A stretch of 64,000 nucleotides of DNA from Mucilaginibacter mali (GTDB lineage: Bacteria > Bacteroidota > Bacteroidia > Sphingobacteriales > Sphingobacteriaceae): contig NZ_CP054139.1 of assembly GCF_013283875.1 (NCBI RefSeq), forward strand, positions 1,612,001-1,676,000, in the 5' to 3' direction. Positions 50,154-58,836 of this stretch are shown piece by piece (within the stretch, counting starts at the first letter, position 1; each line of letters opens with the position of its first letter). Under the pieces are notes generated by a model. The model did not search any database, was not told the origin of the DNA, and saw only the letters and a program-made list of their open reading frames with translations. The position numbers were made by a program, and so were the translations under genes.

Positions 50154-52001
50154 ATGAAGAAACTATTTCTACTAATAACCTTGCTGGCCGGGGCAGTCTG
50201 CGTGCAGGCGCAGGATAGCCTGATCAGCAATATCGGGGCGCGCAAAGCCCTGTCGCTTAATGGCAAATGGCAATATATTGTCGATCCGTACGAAACCGGG
50301 TTTTACGATTACCGTTACAAAGAACTGGCGGAAAACAACGGCGATGCTTATTGGAATACCGACATCCCCAGAAACAAGACCGAGAAAAAAGAACACGGTT
50401 ACAACGATAAATACAGCCTGCAGGTGCCCGGCGACTGGAACCATCAAAAGCCCGAGTTTTTATATTACGAGGGGACGGTATGGTATAAAAAATCGTTCGA
50501 TTTTCATGCGGCCGATACTAAAAGCAGGTACTACCTGTATTTCGGAGCGGTAAATTACCGTGCCGATGTTTACCTGAACGGTAAAAAACTGGGTATGCAT
50601 ATTGGTGGTTTTACGCCGTTCAACTTCAGCGTGCCGGCATCGTTACTAAAAGAAAAAGGCAATTTCCTGGTAGTTAAGGTAGATAACAAGCGTGGTGCCG
50701 ATGAAGTGCCTACCCTCAATACCGATTGGTGGAACTACGGCGGCATTACCCGCGATGTAAAACTGGTAGAGGTCCCCCAAAGTTTTATACAGGATTATGT
50801 GATCCAGCTTAAACGCGCCGAGCCGGGCAAAGCGCCATTGGCTACACCTGATGTATCTGGCTGGATAAAAGTGCGCAACGCCAAAACAGGCGATCCGATC
50901 AGCATCAGCATACCCGAACTGAACTTTAAAAAACAACTGACAGCAACCGGTGAACTAACCGAACTGAATTTCAAACTGCCCAAGCTACAGTTATGGTCGC
51001 CACAAACGCCAAAACTGTATAAAGTAATGGTATCTGCCGCGGGAGATGAGGTGAGTGATAAAATAGGGTTCCGTACTATCGAGGCTTTTGGAAAGCAGGT
51101 ATTATTGAACGGCAAACCAATATTTATGCGGGGCATTTGTATACATGGCGAGATACCGCAGGAGGTACGCCGCGCTGTTGGCCAAAAAGATGCTTTGCAG
51201 TTATTGAACCAGGCCAAAGAACTGGGTTGCAACATGGTGCGTTTGGCCCACTACCCGCACGATGAAGCCATGACCCGCGCGGCCGATTCGCTGGGGATAT
51301 TGGTATGGTCGGAAATACCGGTTTACTGGACCATCAATTTCGGTAACCCGGCGGTACTGGCTAAAGCTAAAGCGCAGTTGCAGGAAATGATCACCCGCGA
51401 TCATAATCGCGCCAGTATCATCATCTGGTCGGTTGGGAACGAAACGCCCATCAGCCAAACCCGTACCGATTTTATGCACAGCCTGATCACCCGTGCTAAG
51501 GAATTTGACGGAACCCGAATGGTATCGGCCGCGCTTGAAGTAAATTATGGCGCATTGAAGAATGTAAACGTAGTGGACGATCCGCTGGGCGAATTTGTTG
51601 ACCTGGTAGCCTTTAACGAATACCTGGGCTGGTACGGCGGTTTGCCCGATCAGTGCCGAACTACTAACTGGAGTACACCCTATAATAAACCATTGTTTAT
51701 TAGCGAGACAGGCGCTGAAGGCAAAAGCGGTTTCCATGCCGATTCGCTTACCCGCTTTGACGAGGAATTTCAGGAATGGTATTTTAAAGAGCAAACCGAC
51801 ATGCTAAAGCGTATGCCCGATAACTATGTAGGCATAGCGCCCTGGGTGCTGAACGATTTCCGTTCGCCAAAACGCAATAACCCGCTATACCAGGAGGGCT
51901 GGAACCGTAAGGGCATGTACGATGATAAGGGCAACAAAAAGAAAGCCTTTTACATTATGCAGGCTTATTATAAAGAAATGAAACAGAAATACGACCATTA
52001 A
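50154..52001 (+). CDS. Glycoside hydrolase family 2
   Basis: A 615-residue secreted enzyme; signal peptide MKKLFLLITLLAGAVCVQAQ from ATG 50154 (an in-frame ATG at 50136 overlaps the previous gene and is rejected). Domains: sugar-binding jelly roll (about 30-205: GDWNHQKPEFLYYEGTVWYK), immunoglobulin-like (about 210-305), TIM barrel (about 310-610) with acid/base Glu 430 in WSVGNETPIS and nucleophile Glu 518 in FISETGAEG. Length and the plain three-domain plan resemble beta-glucuronidases more than large beta-galactosidases. In this operon it may remove glucuronate once rhamnose is gone; a beta-galactosidase is the alternative. Confidence 0.92.
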   Translation: MKKLFLLITLLAGAVCVQAQDSLISNIGARKALSLNGKWQYIVDPYETGFYDYRYKELAENNGDAYWNTDIPRNKTEKKEHGYNDKYSLQVPGDWNHQKPEFLYYEGTVWYKKSFDFHAADTKSRYYLYFGAVNYRADVYLNGKKLGMHIGGFTPFNFSVPASLLKEKGNFLVVKVDNKRGADEVPTLNTDWWNYGGITRDVKLVEVPQSFIQDYVIQLKRAEPGKAPLATPDVSGWIKVRNAKTGDPISISIPELNFKKQLTATGELTELNFKLPKLQLWSPQTPKLYKVMVSAAGDEVSDKIGFRTIEAFGKQVLLNGKPIFMRGICIHGEIPQEVRRAVGQKDALQLLNQAKELGCNMVRLAHYPHDEAMTRAADSLGILVWSEIPVYWTINFGNPAVLAKAKAQLQEMITRDHNRASIIIWSVGNETPISQTRTDFMHSLITRAKEFDGTRMVSAALEVNYGALKNVNVVDDPLGEFVDLVAFNEYLGWYGGLPDQCRTTNWSTPYNKPLFISETGAEGKSGFHADSLTRFDEEFQEWYFKEQTDMLKRMPDNYVGIAPWVLNDFRSPKRNNPLYQEGWNRKGMYDDKGNKKKAFYIMQAYYKEMKQKYDH

Positions 52002-52008
52002 CCTAAAT

Positions 52009-53841
52009 ATGAATATAAAGAAAAGATGGATGGCGCTGCTTACCGGCGTTATCATGATGAGCCAGTTGAACGTAAACGCGCAAGCTAAACACACTTTTGC
52101 TTATGGCGATACCGACTTTTTGCTGGATGGCAAACCCTTCCAGATGATCAGCGGGGAGATCCATTACCCCCGTGTACCCCGCGAAGCCTGGCGCGCCCGG
52201 ATGAAAATGGCCAAAGCGATGGGCCTGAATACGATAGGTACCTACGTTTTCTGGAATTTGCACGAGCCGCAAAAAGGCAAGTTTGATTTTACGGGGAATA
52301 ACGATATTGCCGAGTTTGTGCGCATCGCGCAACAGGAGGGGTTATGGGTGATCTTGCGCCCCAGTCCGTATGTATGCGCCGAGTGGGAATTTGGCGGTTA
52401 TCCGTATTGGCTACAGAACGAAAAAGGCCTGGTGGTGCGTAGTAAAGAAGAAAAATACCTGAAGGAATACGAGACCTATATTAAACAAGTAGGCAAGCAA
52501 CTGGCCCCGCTGCAGGTTAATCACGGCGGCAACATCCTGATGGTACAGATCGAGAACGAATACGGATCGTACGCGAGTGATAAGGATTACCTGCGGATCA
52601 ACGAGAAGTTGTTTAAAGAAGCTGGTTTTGATGGCCTGCTTTATACCTGCGATCCGGCCGGAGACCTGGCAAAAGGACACCTGCCGGGCATGCTGCCAGC
52701 CATAAACGGGATCGATAACCCGGCAAGGATAAAACGCATTATCAACCAAAATCATGATGGTAAAGGCCCCTACTACGTGGCCGAATGGTACCCGGCATGG
52801 TTCGATTGGTGGGGAACCAAGCACCATACCGTACCGGCATCACAGTACAGTGTGCATTTAGATACGGTACTGGCGGCGGGGATCTCCATCAATATGTACA
52901 TGTTCCATGGCGGTACTACCCGTGGCTTTATGAATGGCGCTAATTATAAAGATGAAAGCCCATACGAACCACAGATCAGCAGTTATGATTACGACGCCCC
53001 GCTTGACGAAGCCGGTAACGCTACGCCAAAATTTATGGCTTTCCGCCAGGTGATCGAAAAGCATTTACCTGCAGGGGTAAAGCTGCCAACTGTTCCGGAA
53101 GCAAAACCGGCTATGGCTATTCCATCTATCAGCCTGAAACAGACCGGTACATTACTGGCTAATCTGCCAGTGCCAAAATTGAGCGCTAAACCATTAACTT
53201 TTGAAGATTTGAACCAGGCCTACGGCTTTGTACTATACCGCACCACCTTACAGGGCGGCAAAAACGGTATATTGAAATTACAACAACTGCGCGATTATGC
53301 CATTGTAATGGTGAATGGTAAAGAAATAGGTACGCTGGACAGGCGCATTAAGCAGGATAGTATGCAGATCGGCCTGCCGGCTGGAAAGGTAACGCTGGAT
53401 ATCCTGGTAGAGAATATGGGCCGGGTAAACTTCGGCAAATACCTGTTGCAGAATAAAAAGGGCATCACCGAAAAAGTACTGTTCAATAATACTGAAGTGA
53501 GTGGCTGGAAAATGTATAGCCTGCCTTTTTCAAATATCAGCACCATCAAATATCAACCGGGTACCAAAGCCGGAAACGCGCCGGTGGTTAAGAAAGGTAC
53601 GTTTAACCTGGCTAAAGTTGCCGATACTTACCTGGATATGCGCGAGTGGGGCAAGGGTATGGTTTGGGTAAACGGACATAATTTGGGTAAATACTGGAGC
53701 ATTGGCCCGCAGCAAACTTTATATGTGCCGGTAGAATGGCTAAAGAAGGGCGTAAACGAGATAGAAGTACTGGAATTATTAAAGCCCGATCAAACCAAAT
53801 TAACAGCATTGGATAAACCAATATTGAACGAGTTGCGTTAA
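52009..53841 (+). CDS. Beta-galactosidase, GH35
   Basis: A 610-residue secreted enzyme with signal peptide ending NVNAQ. GH35 motifs: ISGEIHYPRVPREAWRARMK, GLNTIGTYVFWNLHEPQKGK, LRPSPYVCAEWEFGGYPYWL, acid/base Glu 184 in MVQIENEYGSY, and nucleophile Glu 259 in YVAEWYPAWFDWWG. C-terminal beta domains (about 390-600) carry MREWGKGMVWVNGHNLGKYW. It releases terminal beta-galactose, including beta-1,3-linked. Seven bases after GH2 and eight before GH16, so in the same operon. Confidence 0.94.
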   Translation: MNIKKRWMALLTGVIMMSQLNVNAQAKHTFAYGDTDFLLDGKPFQMISGEIHYPRVPREAWRARMKMAKAMGLNTIGTYVFWNLHEPQKGKFDFTGNNDIAEFVRIAQQEGLWVILRPSPYVCAEWEFGGYPYWLQNEKGLVVRSKEEKYLKEYETYIKQVGKQLAPLQVNHGGNILMVQIENEYGSYASDKDYLRINEKLFKEAGFDGLLYTCDPAGDLAKGHLPGMLPAINGIDNPARIKRIINQNHDGKGPYYVAEWYPAWFDWWGTKHHTVPASQYSVHLDTVLAAGISINMYMFHGGTTRGFMNGANYKDESPYEPQISSYDYDAPLDEAGNATPKFMAFRQVIEKHLPAGVKLPTVPEAKPAMAIPSISLKQTGTLLANLPVPKLSAKPLTFEDLNQAYGFVLYRTTLQGGKNGILKLQQLRDYAIVMVNGKEIGTLDRRIKQDSMQIGLPAGKVTLDILVENMGRVNFGKYLLQNKKGITEKVLFNNTEVSGWKMYSLPFSNISTIKYQPGTKAGNAPVVKKGTFNLAKVADTYLDMREWGKGMVWVNGHNLGKYWSIGPQQTLYVPVEWLKKGVNEIEVLELLKPDQTKLTALDKPILNELR

Positions 53842-53849
53842 AAAAGCAT

Positions 53850-54677
53850 ATGCGGAAATTAATACTGACCATTGCCATGCTACCGGCCTTTGCTACTTAT
53901 GCACAGGATAAGACAGATAAGGATAACTATAAACTGGTTTGGGCTGATGAATTTAACAACGAAGGCGCTCCCGACAGTACCAGCTGGAAATACGAGCATG
54001 GTTTTGTACGCAATAACGAGGCGCAATGGTATCAACAGCAAAACGCGGTATGCCATGATGGCATATTGACCATTGAGGCCCGGAGAGCGCATCTGCCTAA
54101 CCCATATTATAAAGCGGACAGCAACAACTGGCGAACCAGCCGTGAGTTTATCGACTACACATCGGCCAGTATAAATACCCGGGGATTACATAGCTGGCAA
54201 TATGGCCGTTTTGTAATGCGTGCCCGTATTGATGTATCTGCCGGGATGTGGCCCGCGTTTTGGACCCTGGGCGATAGCAAACCCTGGCCATCAAACGGGG
54301 AGATAGATATTATGGAGTATTACCGCAATATGCTGCTGGCCAATATTGCCTGCGGTACATCGGTGCCCAACAAGGCTAAATGGTACAGCAAAACTACAGC
54401 GGTTGATAGCTTAGGTAAGGATTGGAGCAAGGAGTTTCACATTTGGCGTATGGATTGGGACGAGCAGGCCATCAGTTTGTATGTGGATGATAAGCTGCTG
54501 AACCAGGTAGCTTTGTCAGAACTGGTAAACCGGGACGGTACTAATTTTAACCCGTTTATGCAGCCACACTATATTTTACTAAACCTGGCTATGGGCGGCG
54601 ATAATGGCGGCGACCCCTCAAAAACGGAGTTCCCCCGCAAATACCAGATCGATTACGTGCGGGTGTATCAAAAATAA
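53850..54677 (+). CDS. Glycoside hydrolase family 16 endo-enzyme
   Basis: A 275-residue secreted jelly-roll endo-glycanase with signal peptide ending ATYAQ. Catalytic motif GEIDIMEYY with Glu 151 (nucleophile) and Glu 156 (acid/base); other family blocks are YKLVWADEFNNEGAPDSTSW, QYGRFVMRARIDVSAGMWPA and YQIDYVRVYQK. GH16 covers laminarinases, agarases and endo-beta-1,3-galactanases. The EIDIME form is that of the beta-1,3-active group, and next to GH43 and GH35 a galactan main chain is plausible. Last gene of the operon; no terminator hairpin with T-run was seen after it. Confidence 0.92.
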   Translation: MRKLILTIAMLPAFATYAQDKTDKDNYKLVWADEFNNEGAPDSTSWKYEHGFVRNNEAQWYQQQNAVCHDGILTIEARRAHLPNPYYKADSNNWRTSREFIDYTSASINTRGLHSWQYGRFVMRARIDVSAGMWPAFWTLGDSKPWPSNGEIDIMEYYRNMLLANIACGTSVPNKAKWYSKTTAVDSLGKDWSKEFHIWRMDWDEQAISLYVDDKLLNQVALSELVNRDGTNFNPFMQPHYILLNLAMGGDNGGDPSKTEFPRKYQIDYVRVYQK

Positions 54678-54758
54678 TAGATGTTGCGCCGTATTTTTTT
54701 TATTACAAATTGTCATTGTTAAGTAAATTATATACATTAGTACCTCAATCTAATTAAT

Positions 54759-55172
54759 ATGATCGCACTAAACAAAAAAGCATTTATCACACTGGGCCTA
54801 ACCTCGTTAGTGGTTTTTGGCGCTGTAGCTTCTATGCCCCAGGAGCAGGAGAAAAAAATGAATTTAAAAGTATTACCTAAAAAATTCACCCATCAGCAGG
54901 TAGAAACGGTAATGCGCCAGTGGACAAAAGCATTGGGAGTGCGTTGCAATTTTTGCCACGAGCGCGGCAATGAAGCAGCAGATACCAAACCAGAAAAACT
55001 GATGGCCCGCAAAATGTTTGAAATGACCGCCAAGATCAACAAAAAATATTTCGAAGCAGGTAAGGATTCTTTGGGTATGGTAATGAATACAGGTATCTCT
55101 TGTATCACCTGCCACCACGGCACTGCCCACCCTGAAGGTGGTACGCACACCGAAGGCGGCGAGAAAAAATAA
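54759..55172 (+). CDS. Exported c-type cytochrome (reaction-centre-cytochrome-like fold)
   Basis: A 137-residue protein with an N-terminal hydrophobic segment (ITLGLTSLVVFGAVAS) and two heme-binding motifs: CNFCH at about residues 66-70 and CITCH near residue 115, followed by HGTAHPEGG. The arrangement FTHQQVETVMRQWTKALGVRCNFCH (quoted as one region, key part LGVRCNFCH) fits the CytoC_RC family often found in non-phototrophic Bacteroidota. Probably a periplasmic electron carrier; partner unknown. Monocistronic, with a strong terminator directly after it. Confidence 0.85.
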   Translation: MIALNKKAFITLGLTSLVVFGAVASMPQEQEKKMNLKVLPKKFTHQQVETVMRQWTKALGVRCNFCHERGNEAADTKPEKLMARKMFEMTAKINKKYFEAGKDSLGMVMNTGISCITCHHGTAHPEGGTHTEGGEKK

Positions 55173-55195
55173 TTATCGTTTAATAACGCTACAGG

Positions 55196-55223
55196 TGCCC
55201 CGGTTATCCGGGGCATTTTTTTT
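55196..55223 (+). terminator. Intrinsic terminator of the cytochrome gene
   Basis: TGCCCCGG-TTAT-CCGGGGCA is a perfect 8-bp stem with a 4-nt loop, followed by eight T. Confidence 0.93.
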
Positions 55224-55231
55224 GAATACCG

Positions 55232-55744
55232 ATGGAAACTTCATTCATTATCCGTCATGCTAACGCGTCCGATCTTCCGGCTATACTGGAAATTTATAAT
55301 CATGCGATCATCCATACCACGGCCGTTTACCAGGACGATGTGCATACGCTTGCCATGCGCGAACAATGGTTTGCCGATAAACTGAAGTTAGGCCATCCGG
55401 TGTTTGTGGCTGCTGAAGCCGGAAAAGTGACCGGCTTCAGTACTTATGGCCCGTTCCGCAATTGGCCGGGATATCGTTTTACGGTAGAACATTCGGTGTA
55501 TGTTGATACCGGCAGCAGGGGTAAGGGCGTAGGTAAAATGCTGGTGCAGGCAGTAATTAACCATGCAAGGGATAAAGGAATGCACGCGCTGATAGCCGGC
55601 ATAGACAGTTCATCGGCGGGGAGCTTACATTTGCATCAATCGCTTGGTTTTACAGAAGTGGCTCATTTTAAGCAGGTAGGCTTTAAATTTGGTCGCTGGC
55701 TCGATCTGAAGTTCCTTGAATTATTGCTAAATGAAAATATTTGA
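55232..55744 (+). CDS. GNAT N-acetyltransferase (phosphinothricin-acetyltransferase-like)
   Basis: A 170-residue single-domain acetyltransferase. Seen: FIIRHANASDLPAILEIYNH at the N-terminus, GFSTYGPFRNWPGYRFTVEH, the acetyl-CoA loop SVYVDTGSRGKGVGKMLVQA (R-G-x-G-x-G), and SAGSLHLHQSLGFTEVAHFK. This is the pattern of the PAT/MnaT branch, which acetylates phosphinothricin, methionine sulfone or similar amino compounds; the natural substrate is not decidable. It begins 9 bp after the cytochrome terminator and ends before a second terminator, so it is a single-gene unit. Confidence 0.88.
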   Translation: METSFIIRHANASDLPAILEIYNHAIIHTTAVYQDDVHTLAMREQWFADKLKLGHPVFVAAEAGKVTGFSTYGPFRNWPGYRFTVEHSVYVDTGSRGKGVGKMLVQAVINHARDKGMHALIAGIDSSSAGSLHLHQSLGFTEVAHFKQVGFKFGRWLDLKFLELLLNENI

Positions 55745-55787
55745 AATATTTTTTAAAAAAGATGCGGTGGTAAACAGAAAATTCTTT

Positions 55788-55865
55788 TATTTTTGAGAGG
55801 TTATTTTAATAGGGGTATTGAATAACTATCACCGAAACCGGGCCACAAGCCCGGTTTTATTTTTT
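55788..55865 (+). terminator. Terminator AAACCGGGC-CACAA-GCCCGGTTT with a promoter-like box before it
   Basis: The stem 55835-55857 has perfect 9-bp arms, then TTATTTTTTTT. It ends transcription from the GNAT side; its T-run reaches the DUF892 stop. A TATTTTTG box (55788-55795) 40 bp upstream could start a transcript of about 60 nt ending here, but no -33 box is visible. Confidence 0.7.
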
Positions 55866-56393
55866 TTATGCTATTTCGTCATATCCCTGGGTACTCAGGT
55901 ACTCGTTGGTGATGAGCATAAACAGGCGGTCGTCGTCTATACTTTCATCAAAACTTTCCAGCAGCAGTTGCTCCATATCTTCCAGTTTTAAAGCTTTGGC
56001 CAAAATGCGCAACATCCTGAACGCGTTGATATTGATATGTTCTATCAATTGCATATACAGCATAATGTTCATATCGCCCAGCAATTCCATGCCGATACCT
56101 TTTTTTTCCAGCGCGAAGGTTTCTTTAAAAATGGCCTTTACCGGGATGCATTCTTCGTCGGATGGCGTGATGTTCATCACCTTGTATATTTCTTCAAGAC
56201 GGGCCAGGTGCTTTTCCACATCATCATGCAGTTCCTGCAAAGCCAGTTGCAGCGCTTTAAATGACGCTGTTTCTGTTAAATGCGGGAGATTGTTTTTGAT
56301 GTACAATTTACCGTAGTATAACTTATTAAGATTATGGGTAAATAAATGCTTAAGTACAGCCGGATCGGTGCGATGTGAAGGTTCAATAGCCAT
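55866..56393 (-). CDS. DUF892 (YciE/YciF-like) ferritin-type four-helix protein
   Basis: A 175-residue all-helical protein. LKHLFTHNLNKLYYGKLYIK, HLTETASFKALQLALQELHD and DVEKHLARLEEIYKVMNITP match the DUF892/YciF plan, a four-helix bundle related to rubrerythrin and ferritin. Middle and C-terminal helices contain GDMNIMLYMQLIEHININAF and EDMEQLLLESFDESIDDDRL. Members are linked to stress response and some bind metals; several usual Glu/His ligands are hard to place here, so metal binding is not claimed. Converges on GNAT and is divergent from the DUF2027 gene. Confidence 0.82.
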   Translation of the reverse strand: MAIEPSHRTDPAVLKHLFTHNLNKLYYGKLYIKNNLPHLTETASFKALQLALQELHDDVEKHLARLEEIYKVMNITPSDEECIPVKAIFKETFALEKKGIGMELLGDMNIMLYMQLIEHININAFRMLRILAKALKLEDMEQLLLESFDESIDDDRLFMLITNEYLSTQGYDEIA

Positions 56394-56528
56394 TTTTATC
56401 AGGGTTGAAATTTGATAACAAATATATTCCTTGTACGAATAACTAAGCGCGCCTGTTACGTAATTATATTGCTACCGCCACAAATAACAATATGATAAAC
56501 GCGCGATATTAAAGCCGCCCCATCGGTG

Positions 56529-56536
56529 TATATTTG
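56529..56536 (+). promoter_or_regulatory. -7 box before the DUF2027 gene (TATATTTG)
   Basis: TATATTTG matches TAnnTTTG, 20 bp before ATG 56557, implying a leader of about 14 nt. Confidence 0.5.
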
Positions 56537-56556
56537 CCGATTGAAATCTACAGGAT

Positions 56557-57504
56557 ATGAAATATAAATTAGGTGATTTTGTGCGCTTTGTTGATGAGAA
56601 CATGGAGGGCTATGTTACCCGCATCATTAGCAATGATATGATAGGCGTTACCGGGGCCGATGACTTTGAAATACCTGTTTTAGTGAGTAAGGTAACATCG
56701 GTACATGGCCACCAGACTGCTGACGACAGTGTGCCGCAGGCAAGCAACGCTGGCGCCTCCGAAGACGCTAACTTTAAAGATAAAGGCATTTACCTGGCCG
56801 TAGTGCCCGACCCAAAAACCGGCGCCGTGGTGCACTTTCATTTAATTAACGAGACATCGTACCAGTTGCTGCTAACCCTTATATCGCAGCAAAACCAGCA
56901 ATATAAAGGCGAGTTTGCCGGTATCATCGCCCCGGCATCGCAGCAAAAGATCTATTCGGCGCCATTGGCCGATCTGCAAATATGGCCGGCACTTAATTTA
57001 CAGGTGTTGTATTATACCAATCAGAATAAGAAAACGCCCGATGCGTTAAACATCACCGAGAAGTTTAAGGCTAAGGACTTTGCCGGCAGCAAAAAGAACA
57101 TCCCGCTGATGAACCAGCAGGGTTGGCTGATACGCCTGGATGAAGATGAGGTAGTTATAGATGCCGAAAAGCTAAAGGAAAGCTTTTTTAAACCCGCCGA
57201 AGAAAAGCAACTGGTAGATAAACCAACCGGCGAGGTTGACCTGCATATTGAAAAGCTAACGCCCGAACACCAGTTTTTAAGCAGTGCAACCATATTAAAC
57301 ATGCAGCTTACCCATTTTAAAAAAACACTGGATGCCGCTATTGTACATCAGCTGCCCGAGATCACTTTTATCCATGGGGCGGGTAACGGTACCTTACGGC
57401 ATGAACTGCATAAACTGCTCGGTAAGAATAATCGCATACAAACCTTTATGGATGCCCGCAAGGAAAAATTTGGTTACGGCGCTACTAAGGTGATACTGAA
57501 GTAA
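56557..57504 (+). CDS. DUF2027 - Smr domain protein (MutS2-like C-terminus)
   Basis: A 315-residue protein. N-terminus MKYKLGDFVRFVDENMEGYV starts a DUF2027 region (about residues 1-190), and the C-terminal Smr domain (about 225-315) carries VDLHIEKL at its start and the THGAG-type loop in ITFIHGAGNGTLRHELHKLL. Smr domains nick or bind branched DNA, or cleave mRNA on ribosomes. The stand-alone DUF2027-Smr form is typical of Bacteroidota. Cytoplasmic. No operon partner; function unknown beyond nucleic-acid binding. Confidence 0.9.
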   Translation: MKYKLGDFVRFVDENMEGYVTRIISNDMIGVTGADDFEIPVLVSKVTSVHGHQTADDSVPQASNAGASEDANFKDKGIYLAVVPDPKTGAVVHFHLINETSYQLLLTLISQQNQQYKGEFAGIIAPASQQKIYSAPLADLQIWPALNLQVLYYTNQNKKTPDALNITEKFKAKDFAGSKKNIPLMNQQGWLIRLDEDEVVIDAEKLKESFFKPAEEKQLVDKPTGEVDLHIEKLTPEHQFLSSATILNMQLTHFKKTLDAAIVHQLPEITFIHGAGNGTLRHELHKLLGKNNRIQTFMDARKEKFGYGATKVILK

Positions 57505-57548
57505 GAGTGGTACATCAGCGTGCAGGCGGCAAAAAGTGTAGCCTGAAA

Positions 57549-57568
57549 TTACGCAACCGGTTGATAAA
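57549..57568. promoter_or_regulatory. LacI-type operator before PL6, degenerate copy
   Basis: TTACGCAACCGGTTGATAAA shares 17 of 20 positions with the perfect palindrome at 19639-19658, with the left half intact. It overlaps the -33 region of the PL6 promoter and lies 88 bp before the start codon. Confidence 0.68.
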
Positions 57569-57571
57569 GGC

Positions 57572-57579
57572 TAATTTTG
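57572..57579 (+). promoter_or_regulatory. -7 box of the PL6 gene (TAATTTTG)
   Basis: Exact TAnnTTTG match, 3 bp after the operator-like site. A second weak inverted repeat (TATCAGA...TCTGATA, about 57594-57629) lies in the leader. Confidence 0.55.
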
Positions 57580-57655
57580 TATGCTAATTGGTATATCAGA
57601 CTGAATTTTAGATGTATTATATCTGATAATTTGGCCTTACCAATTTATTATATCG

Positions 57656-58828
57656 ATGAAAAACTTCCTGACTACGGGCCTTTGCCTGCTTGTTTCGCTT
57701 GCCGTAAACGCTAAGGTTTACAAAGTGGCTAATCCCGATGAATTTCAAAAAGCGGCTGCCACCGTTAAACCGGGCGACGAGATCGTTATTGCTAATGGCA
57801 ATTACAGCAATTGGGCGCTGGTTATCCCTACCAATGGTACGGCCGCTAAGCCGGTGATCATTCGTGCCGAAACTCCGGATAAGGTAGTTTTCTCAGGCGA
57901 TGCAAGTAAAGCCATCTTTCAGCTGACGGGGAGTTATACCCAGCTATCAGGCATTAACTTTACAGGCTGTAATATTATTAAAGCAGCCGGCAGCAGCGGG
58001 ATACTGGTAGAGATGGATAACAGCAAATACTGCCGCCTTACTAATTGTACCTTTAGTAAAAATGCCGCTAAAACGCAGTTTATGCCTATTGTGGTAGTAG
58101 GCGGTAACGGCGAGGGTAACCGGGTTGACCATTGCAATTTTATCAGTAATATAGATAACCAGGAAGTACAGATAAAGATAACCGATAAGGAAGTGCCTCA
58201 GCATACTTTGGTAGATCATAACGTCTTCCGTGATAAGGCGAAGGTTGCCTGGCCGGTATTTAACGGTGGCGAATGCGTGCAGGTAGGGCAGGATCCAATA
58301 TTGCTGGGTAACCAGGCTGCCAATTCTTTAGTGCGCGATAACCGCTTTATCCACTGCGATGGCGAGCCCGAGGTGATCAGCAACAAAAGCACCGGTAACC
58401 GGTACATCAGCAATTATTTTGAAGATTGCCAGGGCGAACTGGTAATGCGCGGCGGGCATGATTGTTTGATAGACAGCAATGTATTTAAAGGCGGCCTGGG
58501 TGGCATCCGCATCAACGGAACGCATCATACCGTTACCCATAACCAAATTGATAATATCAAAACCGCCATCCGCCTGATGTATGGCATGGCCAAAGGAAAA
58601 GTGGAGACCGGCTTCTATATAGCCGCCGGCGATTGCGTGATAAAAGATAACCGCATCAGCAATGCAGATGTGGCGATATTGGTAGGCGATAAGAAGAACC
58701 AGGACTGGACCGGCAAGTTTGATACCAAACGCTACCCATCACGCACCATGCAGGATGTTGCGCCCTATGATAACAGCATTGGTAAAAATATCTTTACTAA
58801 TGTGAAGACAGAGATGGTGACGAATTAG
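57656..58828 (+). CDS. Polysaccharide lyase family 6 (alginate lyase / chondroitinase B type)
   Basis: A 390-residue secreted right-handed beta-helix enzyme with signal peptide ending AVNA. PL6 motifs: NGGECVQVGQDPILLGNQAA (NGGE metal-site segment), CDGEPEVISNKSTGNRYISN (catalytic Lys in NKS), and CQGELVMRGGHDCLIDSNVF (catalytic Arg in MRGGH). It cleaves polyuronate by beta-elimination, most often polyM/polyMG alginate; chondroitinase B is the other activity. A single-gene unit away from the PUL, linked to the 18838 lyase by matching operator palindromes. Family certain, substrate inferred. Confidence 0.93.
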   Translation: MKNFLTTGLCLLVSLAVNAKVYKVANPDEFQKAAATVKPGDEIVIANGNYSNWALVIPTNGTAAKPVIIRAETPDKVVFSGDASKAIFQLTGSYTQLSGINFTGCNIIKAAGSSGILVEMDNSKYCRLTNCTFSKNAAKTQFMPIVVVGGNGEGNRVDHCNFISNIDNQEVQIKITDKEVPQHTLVDHNVFRDKAKVAWPVFNGGECVQVGQDPILLGNQAANSLVRDNRFIHCDGEPEVISNKSTGNRYISNYFEDCQGELVMRGGHDCLIDSNVFKGGLGGIRINGTHHTVTHNQIDNIKTAIRLMYGMAKGKVETGFYIAAGDCVIKDNRISNADVAILVGDKKNQDWTGKFDTKRYPSRTMQDVAPYDNSIGKNIFTNVKTEMVTN

Positions 58829-58836
58829 TTCCCTTG

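Noticed and set aside
49322..50266. 314-codon open frame on the minus strand opposite GH43
   Set aside because: Antisense shadow of a clear GH43 gene; no signal, no motif, and crosses the GH43/GH2 junction.
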